DNA of 64,000 bases. Origin: Pseudomonas sp. 7SR1 (lineage in GTDB: Bacteria; Pseudomonadota; Gammaproteobacteria; Pseudomonadales; Pseudomonadaceae). The notes below the pieces were generated by a model. It was given only the letters and a program-made list of their open reading frames with translations. It had not been told where the DNA came from and did not search any database. Of this stretch, positions 21,373-33,977 are shown piece after piece (position 1 is the first letter of the stretch; each line of letters begins with the position of its first letter). The position numbers and the translations under genes were made by a program. The stretch is taken from the NCBI RefSeq assembly GCF_900156465.1, contig NZ_LT707064.1:2136001-2200000 (forward strand), in the 5' to 3' direction.

Positions 21373-23295
21373 TCACTGCGATTTCCGGACCCGCAGATAC
21401 CACTCGGAGAGCAGTCGTACCTGTTTGTCTGTGTAGCCACGTTCAACCATGCGTGTGACGAAGTCGTTGTGTTTTTGCTGGTCCTCCTTGCTGGCCTTGG
21501 CATTGAAGCTGATGACCGGCAACAGATCCTCGGTGTTGGAGAACATTTTCTTCTCGATGACCACTCGCAGCTTTTCATAGCTGAGCCAGGTCGGATTCTT
21601 GCCGTTGTTGTTGGCCCGGGCGCGCAACACGAAGTTGACGATTTCGTTGCGGAAATCCTTCGGATTGCTGATGCCAGCGGGTTTCTCGATCTTTTCCAAC
21701 TCCTCGTTGAGCGCAACGCGGTTAAGGATTTCACCGGTTTCCGGATCGCGATATTCCTGGTCCTGGATCCAGAAGTCTGCGTACAGCACGTAGCGGTCGA
21801 AGATGTTCTGGCCGTATTCGCTGTAGGACTCCAGGTAAGCGGTCTGGATCTCCTTGCCAATGAATTCGATATAACGCGGCGCCAGGTATTCCTTGAGAAA
21901 ACGCAGATAGCGCTCACGGGTTTCGGCCTGGAATTGTTCCTGCTCGATCTGCTGTTCCAGCACGTACAGCAGGTGTACCGGGTTGGCGGCAATCTCGTGA
22001 GGGTCGAAGTTGAAGACCTTGGACAGGATCTTGAACGCGAAGCGTGTGGACAGCCCGTTCATCCCTTCGTCGACACCGGCGTTGTCACGGTATTCCTGGA
22101 TCGACTTGGCCTTCGGATCAGTGTCCTTGAGGTTTTCACCGTCATACACCCGCATCTTGGAATAGATGTTGGAGTTCTCCGGCTCCTTGAGGCGCGACAG
22201 CACGGTGAACTGCGCCAGCATCTTCAGTGTGTCCGGAGCGCAATGGGCCTTGGACAGGGAGCTGTTGAACAGCAGCTTGTCGTAGATCTTCACCTCATCG
22301 GTGACACGCAGGCAGTACGGCACCTTGACGATGTAGATCCGGTCGATGAAGGCTTCGTTGTTCTTGTTGTTGCGGAAGGTATGCCATTCCGACTCGTTGG
22401 AGTGGGCAAGCAGGATGCCGCTGAACGGAATCGCTCCAAGGCCCTCGGTGCTGTTGTAATTGCCTTCCTGGGTGGCGGTCAGCAAAGGGTGCAGCACTTT
22501 GATCGGCGCCTTGAACATCTCGACGAATTCCATCAGGCCCTGGTTGGCCCGGCACAATGCACCCGAGTAGCTGTAGGCGTCGGCGTCGTTCTGTGGGAAT
22601 TCTTCCAGCTTGCGGATATCGACCTTGCCCACCAGTGCCGAAATGTCCTGGTTGTTTTCATCTCCGGGTTCGGTCTTGGCCACCGCGATCTGGTTGAGGA
22701 TCGATGGGTAGAGCTTGACCACCCGGAACTGGCTGATATCGCCACCGAACTCGGCCAGGCGCTTGGTCGCCCATGGTGACATGATGGTGTTGAGGTACCG
22801 ACGTGGGATGCCGAAATCCTCCTCGAGAATCGCGCCGTCCTCGGTGGCGTTGAATAGCCCCAGGGGCGATTCGAACACTGGCGAGCCCTTGATGGCATAG
22901 AAGGGCACTTTTTCGATCAGTTGCTTGAGTTTCTCGGCCAGGGACGATTTACCGCCACCCACCGGGCCGAGCAGATAGAGAATCTGCTTCTTCTCTTCCA
23001 GGCCTTGGGCGGCATGGCGGAAATAGGACACGATCTGGTCGATGCATTCTTCCATCCCGTGGAAGTCTTCGAAGGCCGGATAGCGGCGAATCACCTTGTT
23101 GGAAAAGATCCGCGAGAGCCTCGAATTGGTCGAGGTGTCCAGCAGTTCCGGTTCTCCGATGGCCAGCAACAGACGCTCCGCAGCCGATGCATAGGCGCTG
23201 CGGTCCTGCTTGCAGAGTTCGAGGTATTCCTGCAGCGAGTATTCCTCCTGCCGCGTGGACTCGAAACGTTGCTGGAAGTGGCTAAAAATACTCAT
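21373..23295 (-). CDS. prkA: PrkA/YeaG family serine protein kinase, AAA+ type
   Basis: 640 residues. AAA+ P-loop GPVGGGKSSLAEKLKQ near residue 110, followed by a Walker-B region and the C-terminal PrkA kinase-like domain. In E. coli YeaG acts in nitrogen-starvation and stationary-phase physiology. In Bacillus the protein has been described both as a kinase and as an ATP-dependent protease, so the true activity is debated. First gene of the prkA-yeaH-spoVR operon; ATG 23295 follows GAGGTGACGTC. A 9-bp direct repeat lies about 100 bases upstream. Confidence 0.95.
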   Translation of the reverse strand: MSIFSHFQQRFESTRQEEYSLQEYLELCKQDRSAYASAAERLLLAIGEPELLDTSTNSRLSRIFSNKVIRRYPAFEDFHGMEECIDQIVSYFRHAAQGLEEKKQILYLLGPVGGGKSSLAEKLKQLIEKVPFYAIKGSPVFESPLGLFNATEDGAILEEDFGIPRRYLNTIMSPWATKRLAEFGGDISQFRVVKLYPSILNQIAVAKTEPGDENNQDISALVGKVDIRKLEEFPQNDADAYSYSGALCRANQGLMEFVEMFKAPIKVLHPLLTATQEGNYNSTEGLGAIPFSGILLAHSNESEWHTFRNNKNNEAFIDRIYIVKVPYCLRVTDEVKIYDKLLFNSSLSKAHCAPDTLKMLAQFTVLSRLKEPENSNIYSKMRVYDGENLKDTDPKAKSIQEYRDNAGVDEGMNGLSTRFAFKILSKVFNFDPHEIAANPVHLLYVLEQQIEQEQFQAETRERYLRFLKEYLAPRYIEFIGKEIQTAYLESYSEYGQNIFDRYVLYADFWIQDQEYRDPETGEILNRVALNEELEKIEKPAGISNPKDFRNEIVNFVLRARANNNGKNPTWLSYEKLRVVIEKKMFSNTEDLLPVISFNAKASKEDQQKHNDFVTRMVERGYTDKQVRLLSEWYLRVRKSQ

Positions 23296-23383
23296 GACGT
23301 CACCTCGCTCGATACGTGGAGCCGGTGTCGGATCAATCAGTCGATGCTGGCCAGCCGCTGGGAATCCAACTGCCGTTTACCCC

Positions 23384-23403
23384 CCAGAATGCTTCCAGAA
23401 TGC
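23384..23403. repeat. Direct repeat CCAGAATGC upstream of prkA
   Basis: Two exact copies of CCAGAATGC start 11 bases apart (23384-23392 and 23395-23403), about one helical turn, 89-108 bases upstream of the prkA start. This is the usual geometry of a tandem operator half-site. The rest of the 299-bp gap between prkA and glpE holds only the glpE terminator hairpin. Confidence 0.5.
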
Positions 23404-23551
23404 AGGCTTCTGAAAGCTTACTCCCGATGACCCGCGCGCCGGTGTACCGGCTCTCCCCTGTTTTGGATGGCCTGAGGCTAAGAATAGTTCGGAATCGGAG
23501 AGGCACAGGATGAATGCGTAATAAGTTATGGCAGACCGTTCGTCCGCCATC

Positions 23552-23582
23552 GCTCAAGCCCGCGGATTACGCGGGCTTGAGC
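23552..23582. terminator. Hairpin downstream of glpE
   Basis: Perfect 13-bp stem (GCTCAAGCCCGCG / CGCGGGCTTGAGC) with a 5-base loop, 12 bases beyond the glpE stop. There is no clean T tract after it on either strand (an A/T-rich stretch lies on the glpE side), so efficiency is uncertain. Confidence 0.65.
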
Positions 23583-23594
23583 GAACATAAAAAA

Positions 23595-23924
23595 TTATTC
23601 GGAAGTGCTTTGCGACGTTTCCGCAGGATAGATCGTACGCCACAGCTCGAAACCTCCGTCCAGGCTGTAGACATCGCTGAAGCCCTGGCCGACCAGATAG
23701 GCGGCTGCGCTCTGGCTGGAATTGCCGTGATAGCAAACCACCACGAGCGGCGCATCGAGATCGGCATGGGTGATGAAGTCATGCAGTGAGTGATTGTCCA
23801 GGTGCAGGGAGCCTTTGATATGGAGAGCGGCAAAGGTCGCCGCATCGCGGACGTCGACCACTACGGCACCTTGTTCGCGCAGGGCTTGGGCTTGTTCTGG
23901 GTGGATGCGTTTGAATTCGGTCAT
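23595..23924 (-). CDS. glpE: Thiosulfate sulfurtransferase, single-domain rhodanese GlpE
   Basis: 109-residue rhodanese that transfers sulfane sulfur from thiosulfate to cyanide or other thiol acceptors. The active-site Cys is in the loop [14 protein letters not shown] near residue 65, a six-residue loop of the sulfurtransferase (not phosphatase) type. The N-terminal [18 protein letters not shown] is the family signature. AGGAG precedes ATG 23924. It follows apaH by 33 bases on the same strand and ends at a hairpin. Confidence 0.9.
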   Translation of the reverse strand: MTEFKRIHPEQAQALREQGAVVVDVRDAATFAALHIKGSLHLDNHSLHDFITHADLDAPLVVVCYHGNSSQSAAAYLVGQGFSDVYSLDGGFELWRTIYPAETSQSTSE

Positions 23925-23957
23925 GTAGGACTCCTGTGGCCTTGAACGCGGCGCCGC

Positions 23958-24833
23958 TCAGACGGCAGTGCCGACCGGCAATGGCGCCGTGGCCGGATGA
24001 TGGGATTTGGCGTGCCCCCGCTCGTCGCAATCGCAACGCAGTCGCTCGCCCGTGTCGATATTCATCAAGGTCATTGCGCTGCCCCACACGCAACCGGTAT
24101 CGAGGGCGAACACGCCTGGCTCGTCGCATTGTCCTTCTAGCGATGCCCAGTGACCGAAAATGATCTTAAGGTTACGGGTCTTGCGCTCTTTGTGTTTGAA
24201 CCAGGGGGCGTAGCCGGGCGGCGCGGTCTCGATGCCTTCCTTGCTCTTGAGATCGAGCTTGCCGTCTTGTGTGCAGAAGCGCATGCGGGTGAAATAGTTG
24301 GTAATGACCCGGAGGCGGGCGGTGCCGGAGAGATCGTTGTTCCACTTGACCGGGTCATTGCCGTACATACCGTCCAGGAAAGGGATGAACAGGTTGTCGT
24401 CGCGCAACGCCTGTTCCACTTCGCCTGCGCATTTGAGTGCCTTGCGCAGGGACCACTGGGGCGGGATGCCGGCATGCACCAGCGCCAGGTTGCGCTGCTC
24501 GTCGTAGTGCATGAGTTTTTGCTGACGCAGCCACTCCAGCAGTTCGACGCAGTCAGGGGCGTCGAGAATTTCCTTCAGGGTATCGGATTTTTTCAGGCGC
24601 TCGATGTTCTGCCAGGCGGCCAGCAGGTGCAGGTCATGATTGCCCAGCACGCAAACCAGCGACTGGCGAATGCCATGGAGAAAGCGCAAGGTTTCCAGTG
24701 ATTGCGGGCCGCGGTTGACCAGGTCCCCGACCAGCCAGAGGGTGTCACGCCCTGGGTCGAAGGCCACGCGCTCCAGCAGGCACTTGAGCGGTTCGAGGCA
24801 GCCTTGCAGATCGCCAACCGCATAGGTAGCCAT
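23958..24833 (-). CDS. apaH: Symmetrical bis(5'-nucleosyl)-tetraphosphatase
   Basis: Cleaves Ap4A to two ADP and, in enterobacteria, removes Np4 caps from RNA. The 291-residue calcineurin-type phosphoesterase has the metal motifs GDLQGC, GDLVNRG and GNHD near the N terminus and a later FGHW histidine. The start ATG shares one base with the apaG stop (TGATG), so the pair is coupled. The apaG-apaH linkage downstream of rsmA is conserved in gammaproteobacteria. Confidence 0.96.
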   Translation of the reverse strand: MATYAVGDLQGCLEPLKCLLERVAFDPGRDTLWLVGDLVNRGPQSLETLRFLHGIRQSLVCVLGNHDLHLLAAWQNIERLKKSDTLKEILDAPDCVELLEWLRQQKLMHYDEQRNLALVHAGIPPQWSLRKALKCAGEVEQALRDDNLFIPFLDGMYGNDPVKWNNDLSGTARLRVITNYFTRMRFCTQDGKLDLKSKEGIETAPPGYAPWFKHKERKTRNLKIIFGHWASLEGQCDEPGVFALDTGCVWGSAMTLMNIDTGERLRCDCDERGHAKSHHPATAPLPVGTAV

Positions 24834-25213
24834 CAGTGCAGCGCTCCGGGCACCGCCAGGCGGAAGGGCTTGATGATCGCGTCGAAGCGTTGGCCGTCCT
24901 CGGCCAGCATCTGATAGGAGCCTTGCATGGTGCCCACCCTGGTGGTCATCACGGTGCCGCTGGTATAGCTGTGGGTTTTACCGGCGTCGATCAGCGGTTG
25001 CTGGCCCACCACGCCTTCGCCGCGCACTTCTTCCACTTGTCCATCGCCGTCGGTAATGATCCAGTGCCTGGATAGCAGCCGGGCTGGCAGCGAGCCATTG
25101 TTGCGCACCGTAATGCTGTAGGCGAAGGCGAAGCGGTTGTGCTCGGGTTGCGATTGTTCCGCCAGAAAACGGGTGGTGACGCTGACGTCGACCTGGTAAC
25201 GAGGATCGGACAT
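24833..25213 (-). CDS. apaG: Co2+/Mg2+ efflux-associated protein ApaG
   Basis: 126-residue single-domain protein with an immunoglobulin/fibronectin-like beta fold. Recognised by [51 protein letters not shown] and the ending [10 protein letters not shown]. The biochemical role is not settled; the name comes from its operon and from cobalt-resistance phenotypes. ATG 25213 ([10 protein letters not shown]) is the family start; the frame is open further upstream. 259 bases without a gene separate it from rsmA. Confidence 0.94.
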   Translation of the reverse strand: MSDPRYQVDVSVTTRFLAEQSQPEHNRFAFAYSITVRNNGSLPARLLSRHWIITDGDGQVEEVRGEGVVGQQPLIDAGKTHSYTSGTVMTTRVGTMQGSYQMLAEDGQRFDAIIKPFRLAVPGALH

Positions 25214-25472
25214 GCAAAAAGGCCTTGGGCTTCGTATGGAAAATGCCTGCGCGCCGCTCACGCTGCGTTGAAAACAGGCTCGGGATGCTCGTTTGGGACG
25301 TCGAAGTCGAAAGGGACTTCCATGCCTCATGCCTGTTTTGCCTTATCGCCACTCGGTGAATCCCGGGTGAACCCTGGGAAAGGTGGGGCGCGGGCGCGGC
25401 TGACGGAGTCAGTCTAGGCCAAATATCGGGTGGTAAACCAGAGGGCATCCACCCGATGAAGTCCTTGGCCCG

Positions 25473-26291
25473 TCAGTTGGCGTCGGCTTTCGCTGCGGCC
25501 TGTTCGCTGAGCTTGTCGGCCAGGCGCACGAACGCCGCCAGGTCCAGCTGTTCGGGGCGCAGGCTGCCGTCGACGCCGGCAGCTTCGATATCGGCGCTGC
25601 CGAGCAATAGCTTCAGGGTGTTGCGCAGCGTCTTGCGGCGCTGGTTGAAGGCTTCGCGTACCACGCGCTCGAGCAGGCGATGATCCTTGGCCGGATGCGG
25701 CAGGACCGCGTGAGGAACCAGGCGGACAATGGCCGAATCGACTTTCGGTGGCGGATTGAAGGCCCCGGGGCCGACGTTGAACAGGTGTTCGACCCGGCAA
25801 TGGTACTGGACCATGATCGACAGGCGACCCCAATCACCGCCGCCAGGACCGGCGGCAAGGCGTTCGACCACTTCTTTCTGCAGCATGAAGTGCATGTCGC
25901 GGATCAGGCCGGCATTGTTCAGCAGGTGGAAAATCAAGGGTGTGGAGATGTTGTACGGCAGGTTCCCCACGACACGCAGGCTGTTCGGCGCGGCGTTGAG
26001 GCTATTGAAGTCGAACTTCAGCGCGTCGCCCTGGTGCAGGTTGAAATTGCTCTTGCCGGCAAATTGCTGGTTGAGAATCGGAACCAGGTCCTTGTCCAGT
26101 TCCACCACGTCCAGCTGCGCGCCGCTGCCAAGCAGGCCTTCGGTCAAGGCGCCCTGGCCTGGGCCGATTTCCAGCATGCGGTCGTCGGGCTTGGCATTGA
26201 TGGAGCGCAGGATGCGATCGATCACGCCGGCGTCATGCAGGAAGTTCTGGCCGAAGCGCTTGCGCGCGCGGTGTTGGTATTGCTCGGTCAT
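25473..26291 (-). CDS. rsmA: 16S rRNA dimethyladenosine transferase (A1518/A1519)
   Basis: KsgA: dimethylates two adjacent adenosines in 16S rRNA helix 45, a late 30S maturation checkpoint. 272 residues with [11 protein letters not shown], the SAM-binding motif [15 protein letters not shown] near 45, and the N6-adenine methyltransferase motif NLPYNIS near 115. Start overlaps the pdxA stop by 4 bases. Part of the conserved lptD-surA-pdxA-rsmA string. Confidence 0.97.
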   Translation of the reverse strand: MTEQYQHRARKRFGQNFLHDAGVIDRILRSINAKPDDRMLEIGPGQGALTEGLLGSGAQLDVVELDKDLVPILNQQFAGKSNFNLHQGDALKFDFNSLNAAPNSLRVVGNLPYNISTPLIFHLLNNAGLIRDMHFMLQKEVVERLAAGPGGGDWGRLSIMVQYHCRVEHLFNVGPGAFNPPPKVDSAIVRLVPHAVLPHPAKDHRLLERVVREAFNQRRKTLRNTLKLLLGSADIEAAGVDGSLRPEQLDLAAFVRLADKLSEQAAAKADAN

Positions 26292-27277
26292 AAATGGGTC
26301 TCGGCCATCTGGTAGGCGGTTTCCAGTGCGACTTGCAGGCTGCCGGTGTCGATCCGGCCGCTGCCGGCCAGGTCCAGGGCTGTACCGTGGTCCACGGAGG
26401 TGCGGATGATCGGCAGGCCCAGGGTCACGTTGACCGCAGCGCCGAAGCCCTTGTACTTCAGCACGGGCAGCCCCTGATCGTGGTACATCGCCAGCACCGC
26501 ATCGCAGTGCTCCAGATATTTGGGGGTAAACAGAGTGTCGGCGGGCAGCGGGCCATGCAGGTCAATGCCTTCGCTGCGCAAGCGCTCCAATGTGGGTTCG
26601 ATGATATCGATTTCTTCACGGCCCAGATGCCCGCCTTCACCGGCATGGGGGTTGAGTCCGCACACCAGGATGCGAGGATGAGCGATACCGAATTTCTCTT
26701 GCAGGTCTGCATGGAGGATTCGTGTGACACGCTCCAGGCGTTCCGGGGTGATGGCGTCGGCCACGTCCCGCAGGGGCAGGTGCGTGGTCACCAGGGCGAC
26801 GCGCAGGCCACGGGTGGCGAGCATCATCACCACCTGTGGAGTATGGGTCAGGTCAGCGAGGAACTCGGTGTGTCCGGAAAAGGCGATACCTGATTCGTTG
26901 ATCACGCCCTTGTGCACAGGTGCGGTGATCATGCCGGCAAACGTTCCGTCCAGGCAGCCTTGGGCGGCGCGGGTCAGGGTCTGCAGGACGAACCCGGCGT
27001 TGGCCTTGTCCAGTTGCCCGGTGACGACCGGGGCGCCCAACGGCGTATCCCAGACATACAGGCTGCCAGCCGGTGCTGGCGTGTCCGGCCAGGCGTTCGG
27101 CAGGACCTCGAGCAGCTTGATGGCCACGCCTAGCTGCGCGGCCCGTTCGAGGAGCAGGTCGCGGCTGGTAATGGCAATCAGCGGATGAGGCTGGGGATGC
27201 GCAGCGAGCAGCAGGCACAGGTCGGGACCGATGCCGGCAGGCTCGCCGGGCGTCAGCGCGAAACGCTTGGGTTTCAC
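26288..27277 (-). CDS. pdxA: 4-hydroxythreonine-4-phosphate dehydrogenase
   Basis: Oxidises 4-phosphohydroxy-L-threonine in pyridoxal phosphate synthesis. 329 residues: [14 protein letters not shown] at the N terminus, [14 protein letters not shown] near 120, the zinc-binding [10 protein letters not shown] region, [11 protein letters not shown], and a C-terminal [16 protein letters not shown]. The family signature is complete. Four-base overlaps tie it to surA upstream and rsmA downstream. Confidence 0.97.
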   Translation of the reverse strand: MKPKRFALTPGEPAGIGPDLCLLLAAHPQPHPLIAITSRDLLLERAAQLGVAIKLLEVLPNAWPDTPAPAGSLYVWDTPLGAPVVTGQLDKANAGFVLQTLTRAAQGCLDGTFAGMITAPVHKGVINESGIAFSGHTEFLADLTHTPQVVMMLATRGLRVALVTTHLPLRDVADAITPERLERVTRILHADLQEKFGIAHPRILVCGLNPHAGEGGHLGREEIDIIEPTLERLRSEGIDLHGPLPADTLFTPKYLEHCDAVLAMYHDQGLPVLKYKGFGAAVNVTLGLPIIRTSVDHGTALDLAGSGRIDTGSLQVALETAYQMAETHL

Positions 27278-28596
27278 TGCGCTGCCTGGTCTGCACCAGG
27301 AAGTTTGATCTCGACGTAGGCTTCATCGCGGATCTGACGTAGCCAGGTCTGCAGTTCTTCGTCGTATTTGCGGTTACGCAATACCGTCATCGCCTGCTGT
27401 TCGCGAGCCTGGGTAGTGCTGTCGGTGGCGCGACGGCCAAGGACTTCCAGCACATGCCAGCCATAAGGGCTCTTGAATGGCTTGGACAGCTGGCCTTGCG
27501 GCGTTTCGGCCATGACCTGGCGGAACTCCGGCACCAGTGCGTTTGGATCGACCCAGTTCAGATCGCCACCGTTGAGGGCGGAACCCGGGTCTTCCGAAAA
27601 GCTCTTCGCCAGTTCGGCGAAGTCCTCGCCCGCTTCGATGCGGTCGTAGAGCTTCTCGGCCAGGCGCTGGGTCTCGGCTTCGCTGCGGATTTCACTTGGC
27701 TTGATCAGGATGTGGCGAACGTGCACTTCGTCGCGGACTTGGTTGCCGCCGCCGCGTTTCTCCAGCAGCTTCAGGATGATGAAGCCACCAGGGGTGCGAG
27801 CAGGCTGGGTGATATCGCCCACGGCCATGGCGCTCAGTTCGCGGTCGAACGGCGGTGGCAGTTGAGCGGCCTTGCGCCAGCCCATGTCACCACCTTCCAG
27901 GGCGTTTTCGCTACCGGAGCGGGCGACGGCCATCTGGCCGAAGTCTGCTCCTTGCTTGAGCTGCTGGTAGACATCCATGGCCTGGCGATAGGCGCTCTGG
28001 ATCGCCTCGGAGTTGGCGCTTTCAGGTGTGGGAATCAGAATATTGGCCAGGTGCAGCTCTTCGGAGAGCTGCATCTTGCCCAGGTCGGAAGCCAGGAAGT
28101 TCTTCACTTCCTGCTCCGAAACCTGGATACGTTCGGCCACCCGGCGCTGACGTACGCGGCTGATGATCATCTCGCGACGGATCTGGTCCCGGGCATCCTC
28201 GTAGGAAAGGCCGTCACGAGCCAGGGCCGCACGGAACTGGTCGATGGTCATGTTGTTGCGCTGGGCAATGGTGCCGACTGCCTGGTTCAGCTCTTCATCG
28301 GTGATGCGAATGCCAGAGCGTTCGCCGATCTGCAGTTGCAGGTTCTCGACGATCAGGCGCTCGAGCACCTGCTGGTCCAGCACGCCCGGTGGCGGCAGGC
28401 CGCCGCCGCGCTTGGCGATGGTTTGCTGCACTTCATGGACGCGCTGGTCCAGCTGGCTCTGCATGACCACATCGTTATCGACAATGGCCACCACTTTATC
28501 GATGGACTGTACCGCGGCGTTGGCCGCGGTACCCAGGAACAGCGCGCCCAGCATCAGCGGGCGCAGACAATCAGAAAGCTTGGTCTTCACGTTCAC
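27274..28596 (-). CDS. surA: Periplasmic chaperone and peptidyl-prolyl isomerase SurA
   Basis: Escorts outer-membrane beta-barrel proteins, LptD among them, across the periplasm. 440 residues: signal peptide ending LGTAANA, N-terminal chaperone domain beginning [20 protein letters not shown], two parvulin-type domains (each with the VRHIL / [12 protein letters not shown] first strand) and a C-terminal chaperone helix. The start is GTG 28596 with AAGG upstream; a second in-frame GTG lies two codons later. The frame overlaps the 3' end of lptD by 26 bases. Confidence 0.96.
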   Translation of the reverse strand: MNVKTKLSDCLRPLMLGALFLGTAANAAVQSIDKVVAIVDNDVVMQSQLDQRVHEVQQTIAKRGGGLPPPGVLDQQVLERLIVENLQLQIGERSGIRITDEELNQAVGTIAQRNNMTIDQFRAALARDGLSYEDARDQIRREMIISRVRQRRVAERIQVSEQEVKNFLASDLGKMQLSEELHLANILIPTPESANSEAIQSAYRQAMDVYQQLKQGADFGQMAVARSGSENALEGGDMGWRKAAQLPPPFDRELSAMAVGDITQPARTPGGFIILKLLEKRGGGNQVRDEVHVRHILIKPSEIRSEAETQRLAEKLYDRIEAGEDFAELAKSFSEDPGSALNGGDLNWVDPNALVPEFRQVMAETPQGQLSKPFKSPYGWHVLEVLGRRATDSTTQAREQQAMTVLRNRKYDEELQTWLRQIRDEAYVEIKLPGADQAAQ

Positions 28597-31369
28597 GATA
28601 ACCTTGGATGCCTTTGTCGAGGAAGCTCTCTACCTTGGCGCCAGTGAGGCCGCCGAGTCCCTTCAGGACAATTTGTAGGAAGACGCCGTGGTCGCCTTTT
28701 TCGTTTTCCGGGGCGGCTTGACTGAATTCTTCATAGTCGACCCAGTAACGGTTGATCAGGCGCAGTTTCCAGCAGCAATTGTCGTATTCGAAACCACCGA
28801 AGGCTTCCAGGGTACGGTTGCGGTTGTAGTCGTACTGCCAGCGGCTGATGAGGTTCCATTGCGGCACGACAGGCCAGATGACGGAGAAGTCGTGCTGCTT
28901 GATCTTGTAGTAGTCCTTCACGTAGCCAGGTGTGCCCGGCGTACCGTAGTCGCCACCCCCCACTTGCCACTGACCGGTGGCCTCGTCGTAACGGACCTGG
29001 TCGTTGCGATAACGATAACCGGCGTTGATGACCTTGTTCGGGTTGTCTTCCGGCTGGTAATGGAACATCGCACTGCCCGAGCGCGGGCTGTGGGTGTCCG
29101 GGTCCCAGTTGTAGGTGGCGGTGGTGCGCCAGTCGCGGTTCCAGCGGTATTCGTATTCCAGCGCATACGGGGATACGTCCGACTTGGCGTCTTCGCGGGT
29201 CTTGAAGTCGATACCTGGCAACTGGACTTCGCGGTCCTTGAAGTACAGGGCCTGGCCGACACTGATCCGCTGGCGCTCGAAACCGTTCTCTTCGATCCAG
29301 CGGCTGGTCACGCCCAGGGACAGCTTGTTCTCGTCACCGACACGGTCGGAACCGGTAAAGCGATTATCCCGGAACAGCGAGGAATAACTGAAGGTCGACT
29401 CACTGGTGTCGAACACTGGAATGTCGCTCTGGTCCTTCTCCGGTACGTAGAGGTAGAACAGGCGTGGTTCCAGGGTCTGGCGATAATTGGTGCCGAACCA
29501 TTGGGTGTCGCGGTCGAAGTACAGCCCGCTGTCGATGCTGGCGATAGGAACGCCGCGGCTCTGGTTGCTGCTATAGGTGCCTCGCAGACGGTCCTGTTCG
29601 GCTGACTGCGAGGCGATATCCGCCTTGCCTTCACCGTCCAGGTCGAGGTCGTACTGCGTGTATTGATACTTGAGCGATGGCTTGATATAGCCGTAGCTGG
29701 CATTCATCGGCAGGCTGACGACCGGGGCCAGGTTCATGCGGTTGCCGTTTGCGCGGGCCAGGCCCCATACGCGAGTATCCAGCCACGGCGTCGTGAGCCC
29801 ATCCTCATCGCTGTAGAGGCCATCCCTCAAGTCACGATCAAACCGCACCAGTTCCGTCTTGTAGGCGAAATCCAGCCCGTACGGATGTTGCGGCAGAGTG
29901 CCGTTGAAGGTGATCTGAGGCAGGCGGTTGTACGGTGTGATCTTCGAGATCGTCGCCATCTGGTAGGCCTGGGCATTCACCCGTGCCGTGAAGTTATCCC
30001 CACGGTAGCTGACCGCACCCTGCTGGTTCACGTAATCCCTGGACTCGACGCCAATCTGGTCGGTCTGCAGATCCTGGAAGTAATACGGATCGCTGATCTT
30101 GGTGTAGTCGACTTCCGTCAGTACGCGCGAATCGAGGCCGCCCTTGTGCTGCCAGTTGTACATGTAGCGGGTCTTGCTGTAATCGGACTGCTTGGCGCGC
30201 TCGTCTTCTTCATCGTTGAGGTACGCGGCACCGAACTGACCTTCGCTGGACTTGGTCAGGTAACGGAATTCGCCTTCCATCAACAGGCCACGCTTGCTCA
30301 TGTAGCGCGGGTACAACGTGGCATCGTAGTTCGGCGCCAGGTTGAAGTAGTACGGAGTGACCAACAGGAAGCCAGTATCGCTGCCGCTGCCGATGGTGGG
30401 TGGCAGGAAGCCGGACTGGCGTCGGTCGTCGATCGGGAAATAGATGTAGGGGGTGTACAGGACCGGGAAGTCCTTGACCCGCAGCGTTACGTTGGTCGCG
30501 GTACCGAAGCCGGTCGCCGGGTTCAGGGTGATGTTGTTGCCCTTCAGCGTCCAGGCGTTGCTGTTCGGCTCACAGGTAGTGTACGTACCGTCCTTGAGAC
30601 GGATGATCGCGTTTTCGGCGCGCTTGGCGTACAGGGCGTTACCGCGGATACGCGACTTGTGCATCACGTATTCGGCGTTGTCGACCTTGGCTTCGCCGGT
30701 GTCCAGCTGGACATCGGCGTGGTCGCCGACGATCAGCGCGCCGTTGTCGCGAACCCGCACGTTACCGCTCAGCTCACCGCGGTTCTCCGCCTGGTACAGG
30801 CTGGCTTCGTCGGCCTCGACCTGCATGCTGCCCTGGCGCATGACCACGTCGCCGGCCAGGGTCGCCACCTGTTGTTCCTGCTCGTAGCGGGAAGCCTTGG
30901 CACCGAGGAAGGTCGGGGCATCGCTCTTGGCCGTCTTGTCGTTCATGCCGGGACGCGTCGGCTCGATATAGGCGCCCGAGCAGTAAGGACCGGTTTCGGC
31001 CAGTTGCGCAGGTGTGAGGTTCTCCCGTGGAACCCAGTCCAGGTGGCTGTAGTCTTCACTGCGGGACTTCAGGCCGCGGCCCTTGGCCTCGGTGACCAGC
31101 ATCGGCTTGTCGCCGGCTTCTTCGACCGAGGTGCTCCCGGCCGGGGCTTCGCTGCTGTCGGAAACCGCACTGCCGTCGTGCACTGGACGTGGCGGCAAGG
31201 CTGCGGCCGGCGTCTTGGGCGAACAGTCCCAGGCACCCGTTGCGGAGACGGAGCAGTCATACTGCTGCGCCGCGACGACGAATGAAGAGGCCAGGGGTTG
31301 CAGGGCCAGCAGACTGCCGGTAACCAGCAACGGGAATTTTTTACGAAACGCGGGGGATTTCAATGCCAT
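28571..31369 (-). CDS. lptD: LPS-assembly outer membrane protein LptD
   Basis: Outer-membrane translocon that, with LptE, inserts lipopolysaccharide in the outer leaflet. 932 residues: signal peptide, a Pseudomonas-type N-terminal extension of about 170 residues, a LptA-like domain ([20 protein letters not shown]), then a large beta-barrel of alternating aromatic strands. The Cys residues used for inter-domain disulfides are present: Cys39 and Cys49 near the N terminus and an adjacent Cys pair (DNCCWKL) near the C terminus. ATG 31369 is chosen because [20 protein letters not shown] forms a proper signal peptide; the frame is open 78 codons further upstream. Confidence 0.96.
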   Translation of the reverse strand: MALKSPAFRKKFPLLVTGSLLALQPLASSFVVAAQQYDCSVSATGAWDCSPKTPAAALPPRPVHDGSAVSDSSEAPAGSTSVEEAGDKPMLVTEAKGRGLKSRSEDYSHLDWVPRENLTPAQLAETGPYCSGAYIEPTRPGMNDKTAKSDAPTFLGAKASRYEQEQQVATLAGDVVMRQGSMQVEADEASLYQAENRGELSGNVRVRDNGALIVGDHADVQLDTGEAKVDNAEYVMHKSRIRGNALYAKRAENAIIRLKDGTYTTCEPNSNAWTLKGNNITLNPATGFGTATNVTLRVKDFPVLYTPYIYFPIDDRRQSGFLPPTIGSGSDTGFLLVTPYYFNLAPNYDATLYPRYMSKRGLLMEGEFRYLTKSSEGQFGAAYLNDEEDERAKQSDYSKTRYMYNWQHKGGLDSRVLTEVDYTKISDPYYFQDLQTDQIGVESRDYVNQQGAVSYRGDNFTARVNAQAYQMATISKITPYNRLPQITFNGTLPQHPYGLDFAYKTELVRFDRDLRDGLYSDEDGLTTPWLDTRVWGLARANGNRMNLAPVVSLPMNASYGYIKPSLKYQYTQYDLDLDGEGKADIASQSAEQDRLRGTYSSNQSRGVPIASIDSGLYFDRDTQWFGTNYRQTLEPRLFYLYVPEKDQSDIPVFDTSESTFSYSSLFRDNRFTGSDRVGDENKLSLGVTSRWIEENGFERQRISVGQALYFKDREVQLPGIDFKTREDAKSDVSPYALEYEYRWNRDWRTTATYNWDPDTHSPRSGSAMFHYQPEDNPNKVINAGYRYRNDQVRYDEATGQWQVGGGDYGTPGTPGYVKDYYKIKQHDFSVIWPVVPQWNLISRWQYDYNRNRTLEAFGGFEYDNCCWKLRLINRYWVDYEEFSQAAPENEKGDHGVFLQIVLKGLGGLTGAKVESFLDKGIQGYREREDQAF

Positions 31370-31470
31370 CTTATTAGTCCGGGCTTCCTGCGTGCCATCT
31401 GCCCGCGGTGTGGGCCGCACGCCTCTCGATGGTCTGAAAAAGATGCTGGATAATAAAGCATGACCCGCTT

Positions 31471-31486
31471 GACGGCTAGCGCCGTC
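31471..31486 (+). promoter_or_regulatory. Perfect hairpin in the amgK 5' untranslated region
   Basis: GACGGC-TAGC-GCCGTC palindrome immediately upstream of the GGAG ribosome site of amgK (31487-31490). A stem abutting the Shine-Dalgarno could modulate translation or be an operator. The 130-bp lptD-amgK gap must also hold two divergent promoters; an AT-rich core (GGATAATAAAGC, 31448-31459) is the likeliest -10 area for both. Confidence 0.45.
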
Positions 31487-31499
31487 GGAGACCCTTGCA

Positions 31500-33193
<1,694 letters not shown>

Positions 33194-33194
33194 T

Positions 33195-33962
33195 ATGTGG
33201 TGGCCAGGGACTCTGATCGGAGCCGGAGCGGGCTTTGCCATAGCCAGCATTCCGGGGGCCATGCTGGGGGCATTGCTGGGACAGGCGCTGGACAGGCGTC
33301 TGAACCTGCACGGCTGGGCGCAGCTGCGCGAGCGCCTGGGCGGGCGTCCGGCGTTACGCAACGATGAACTATTGTTTGTCCTGCTGGGGCGTCTGGCGAA
33401 GATTGATGGCCGAGTGGTCGATGGCCATATTCAGCAGGCGCGCCAGGAAATGCATGCGCTGGACTTGAGCGAATCGGCCCAGCGCCGAGCCATCGCCGCG
33501 TTCAATCGAGGCAAGTCCGGGAACGACCGTCTGCGTGGCTACCTGCGTCGCCTCGCTGCCCAGCCCCATGCGGCTGAAGGCGTGCTGCGAGCCTGCTGGC
33601 GAATGGTCTGGGCTGACGGTCGCGCAGGGACGAGCGAGCGCGAGTTGCTGGTTCAATGGGGCAAGTGGCTGGGTTGGACACCGCAACAGGTCCAGGCCCT
33701 GGCGGTTGATTACGAACCGCAGAAACCAGCCTTGCCCGGCAGTGGCGTGAGCTACCAGGAAGCGTTGCGCCTGCTGGGGGTTTCGCCCACCAGCGAGCCG
33801 TCCCAGATCAAGCGGGCTTACCGTCGTCTGCTGAGCCGACATCATCCAGACAAGATTGCCGGCAGCGGTGGGACGCCCTTGCAGGTGCGCGAAGCCACCG
33901 ACAAGACCCGAGACCTGCATAACGCCTATCGGCTGATCAGGGAGCGACGGGACTTCCGCTAG
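33195..33962 (+). CDS. djlA: DjlA-type co-chaperone (TerB-like plus J domain)
   Basis: 255 residues: an N-terminal Gly/Ala-rich hydrophobic segment (GAGAGFAIASIPGAMLGALL) that can anchor in the inner membrane, a TerB-like helical domain (about 55-170), and a C-terminal J domain with an intact HPD tripeptide in RHHPDKIAG. It should stimulate DnaK ATPase. Starts 1 base after the murU stop, so probably co-transcribed with amgK-murU, a linkage I remember from other Pseudomonas. Confidence 0.9.
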   Translation: MWWPGTLIGAGAGFAIASIPGAMLGALLGQALDRRLNLHGWAQLRERLGGRPALRNDELLFVLLGRLAKIDGRVVDGHIQQARQEMHALDLSESAQRRAIAAFNRGKSGNDRLRGYLRRLAAQPHAAEGVLRACWRMVWADGRAGTSERELLVQWGKWLGWTPQQVQALAVDYEPQKPALPGSGVSYQEALRLLGVSPTSEPSQIKRAYRRLLSRHHPDKIAGSGGTPLQVREATDKTRDLHNAYRLIRERRDFR

Positions 33963-33977
33963 GCTCCCTGACGGGGC

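Noticed and set aside
21469-22779. Plus-strand open frame of 436 codons opposite prkA
   Set aside because: Same reasoning: antisense of a well-conserved coding region with no recognisable domain.
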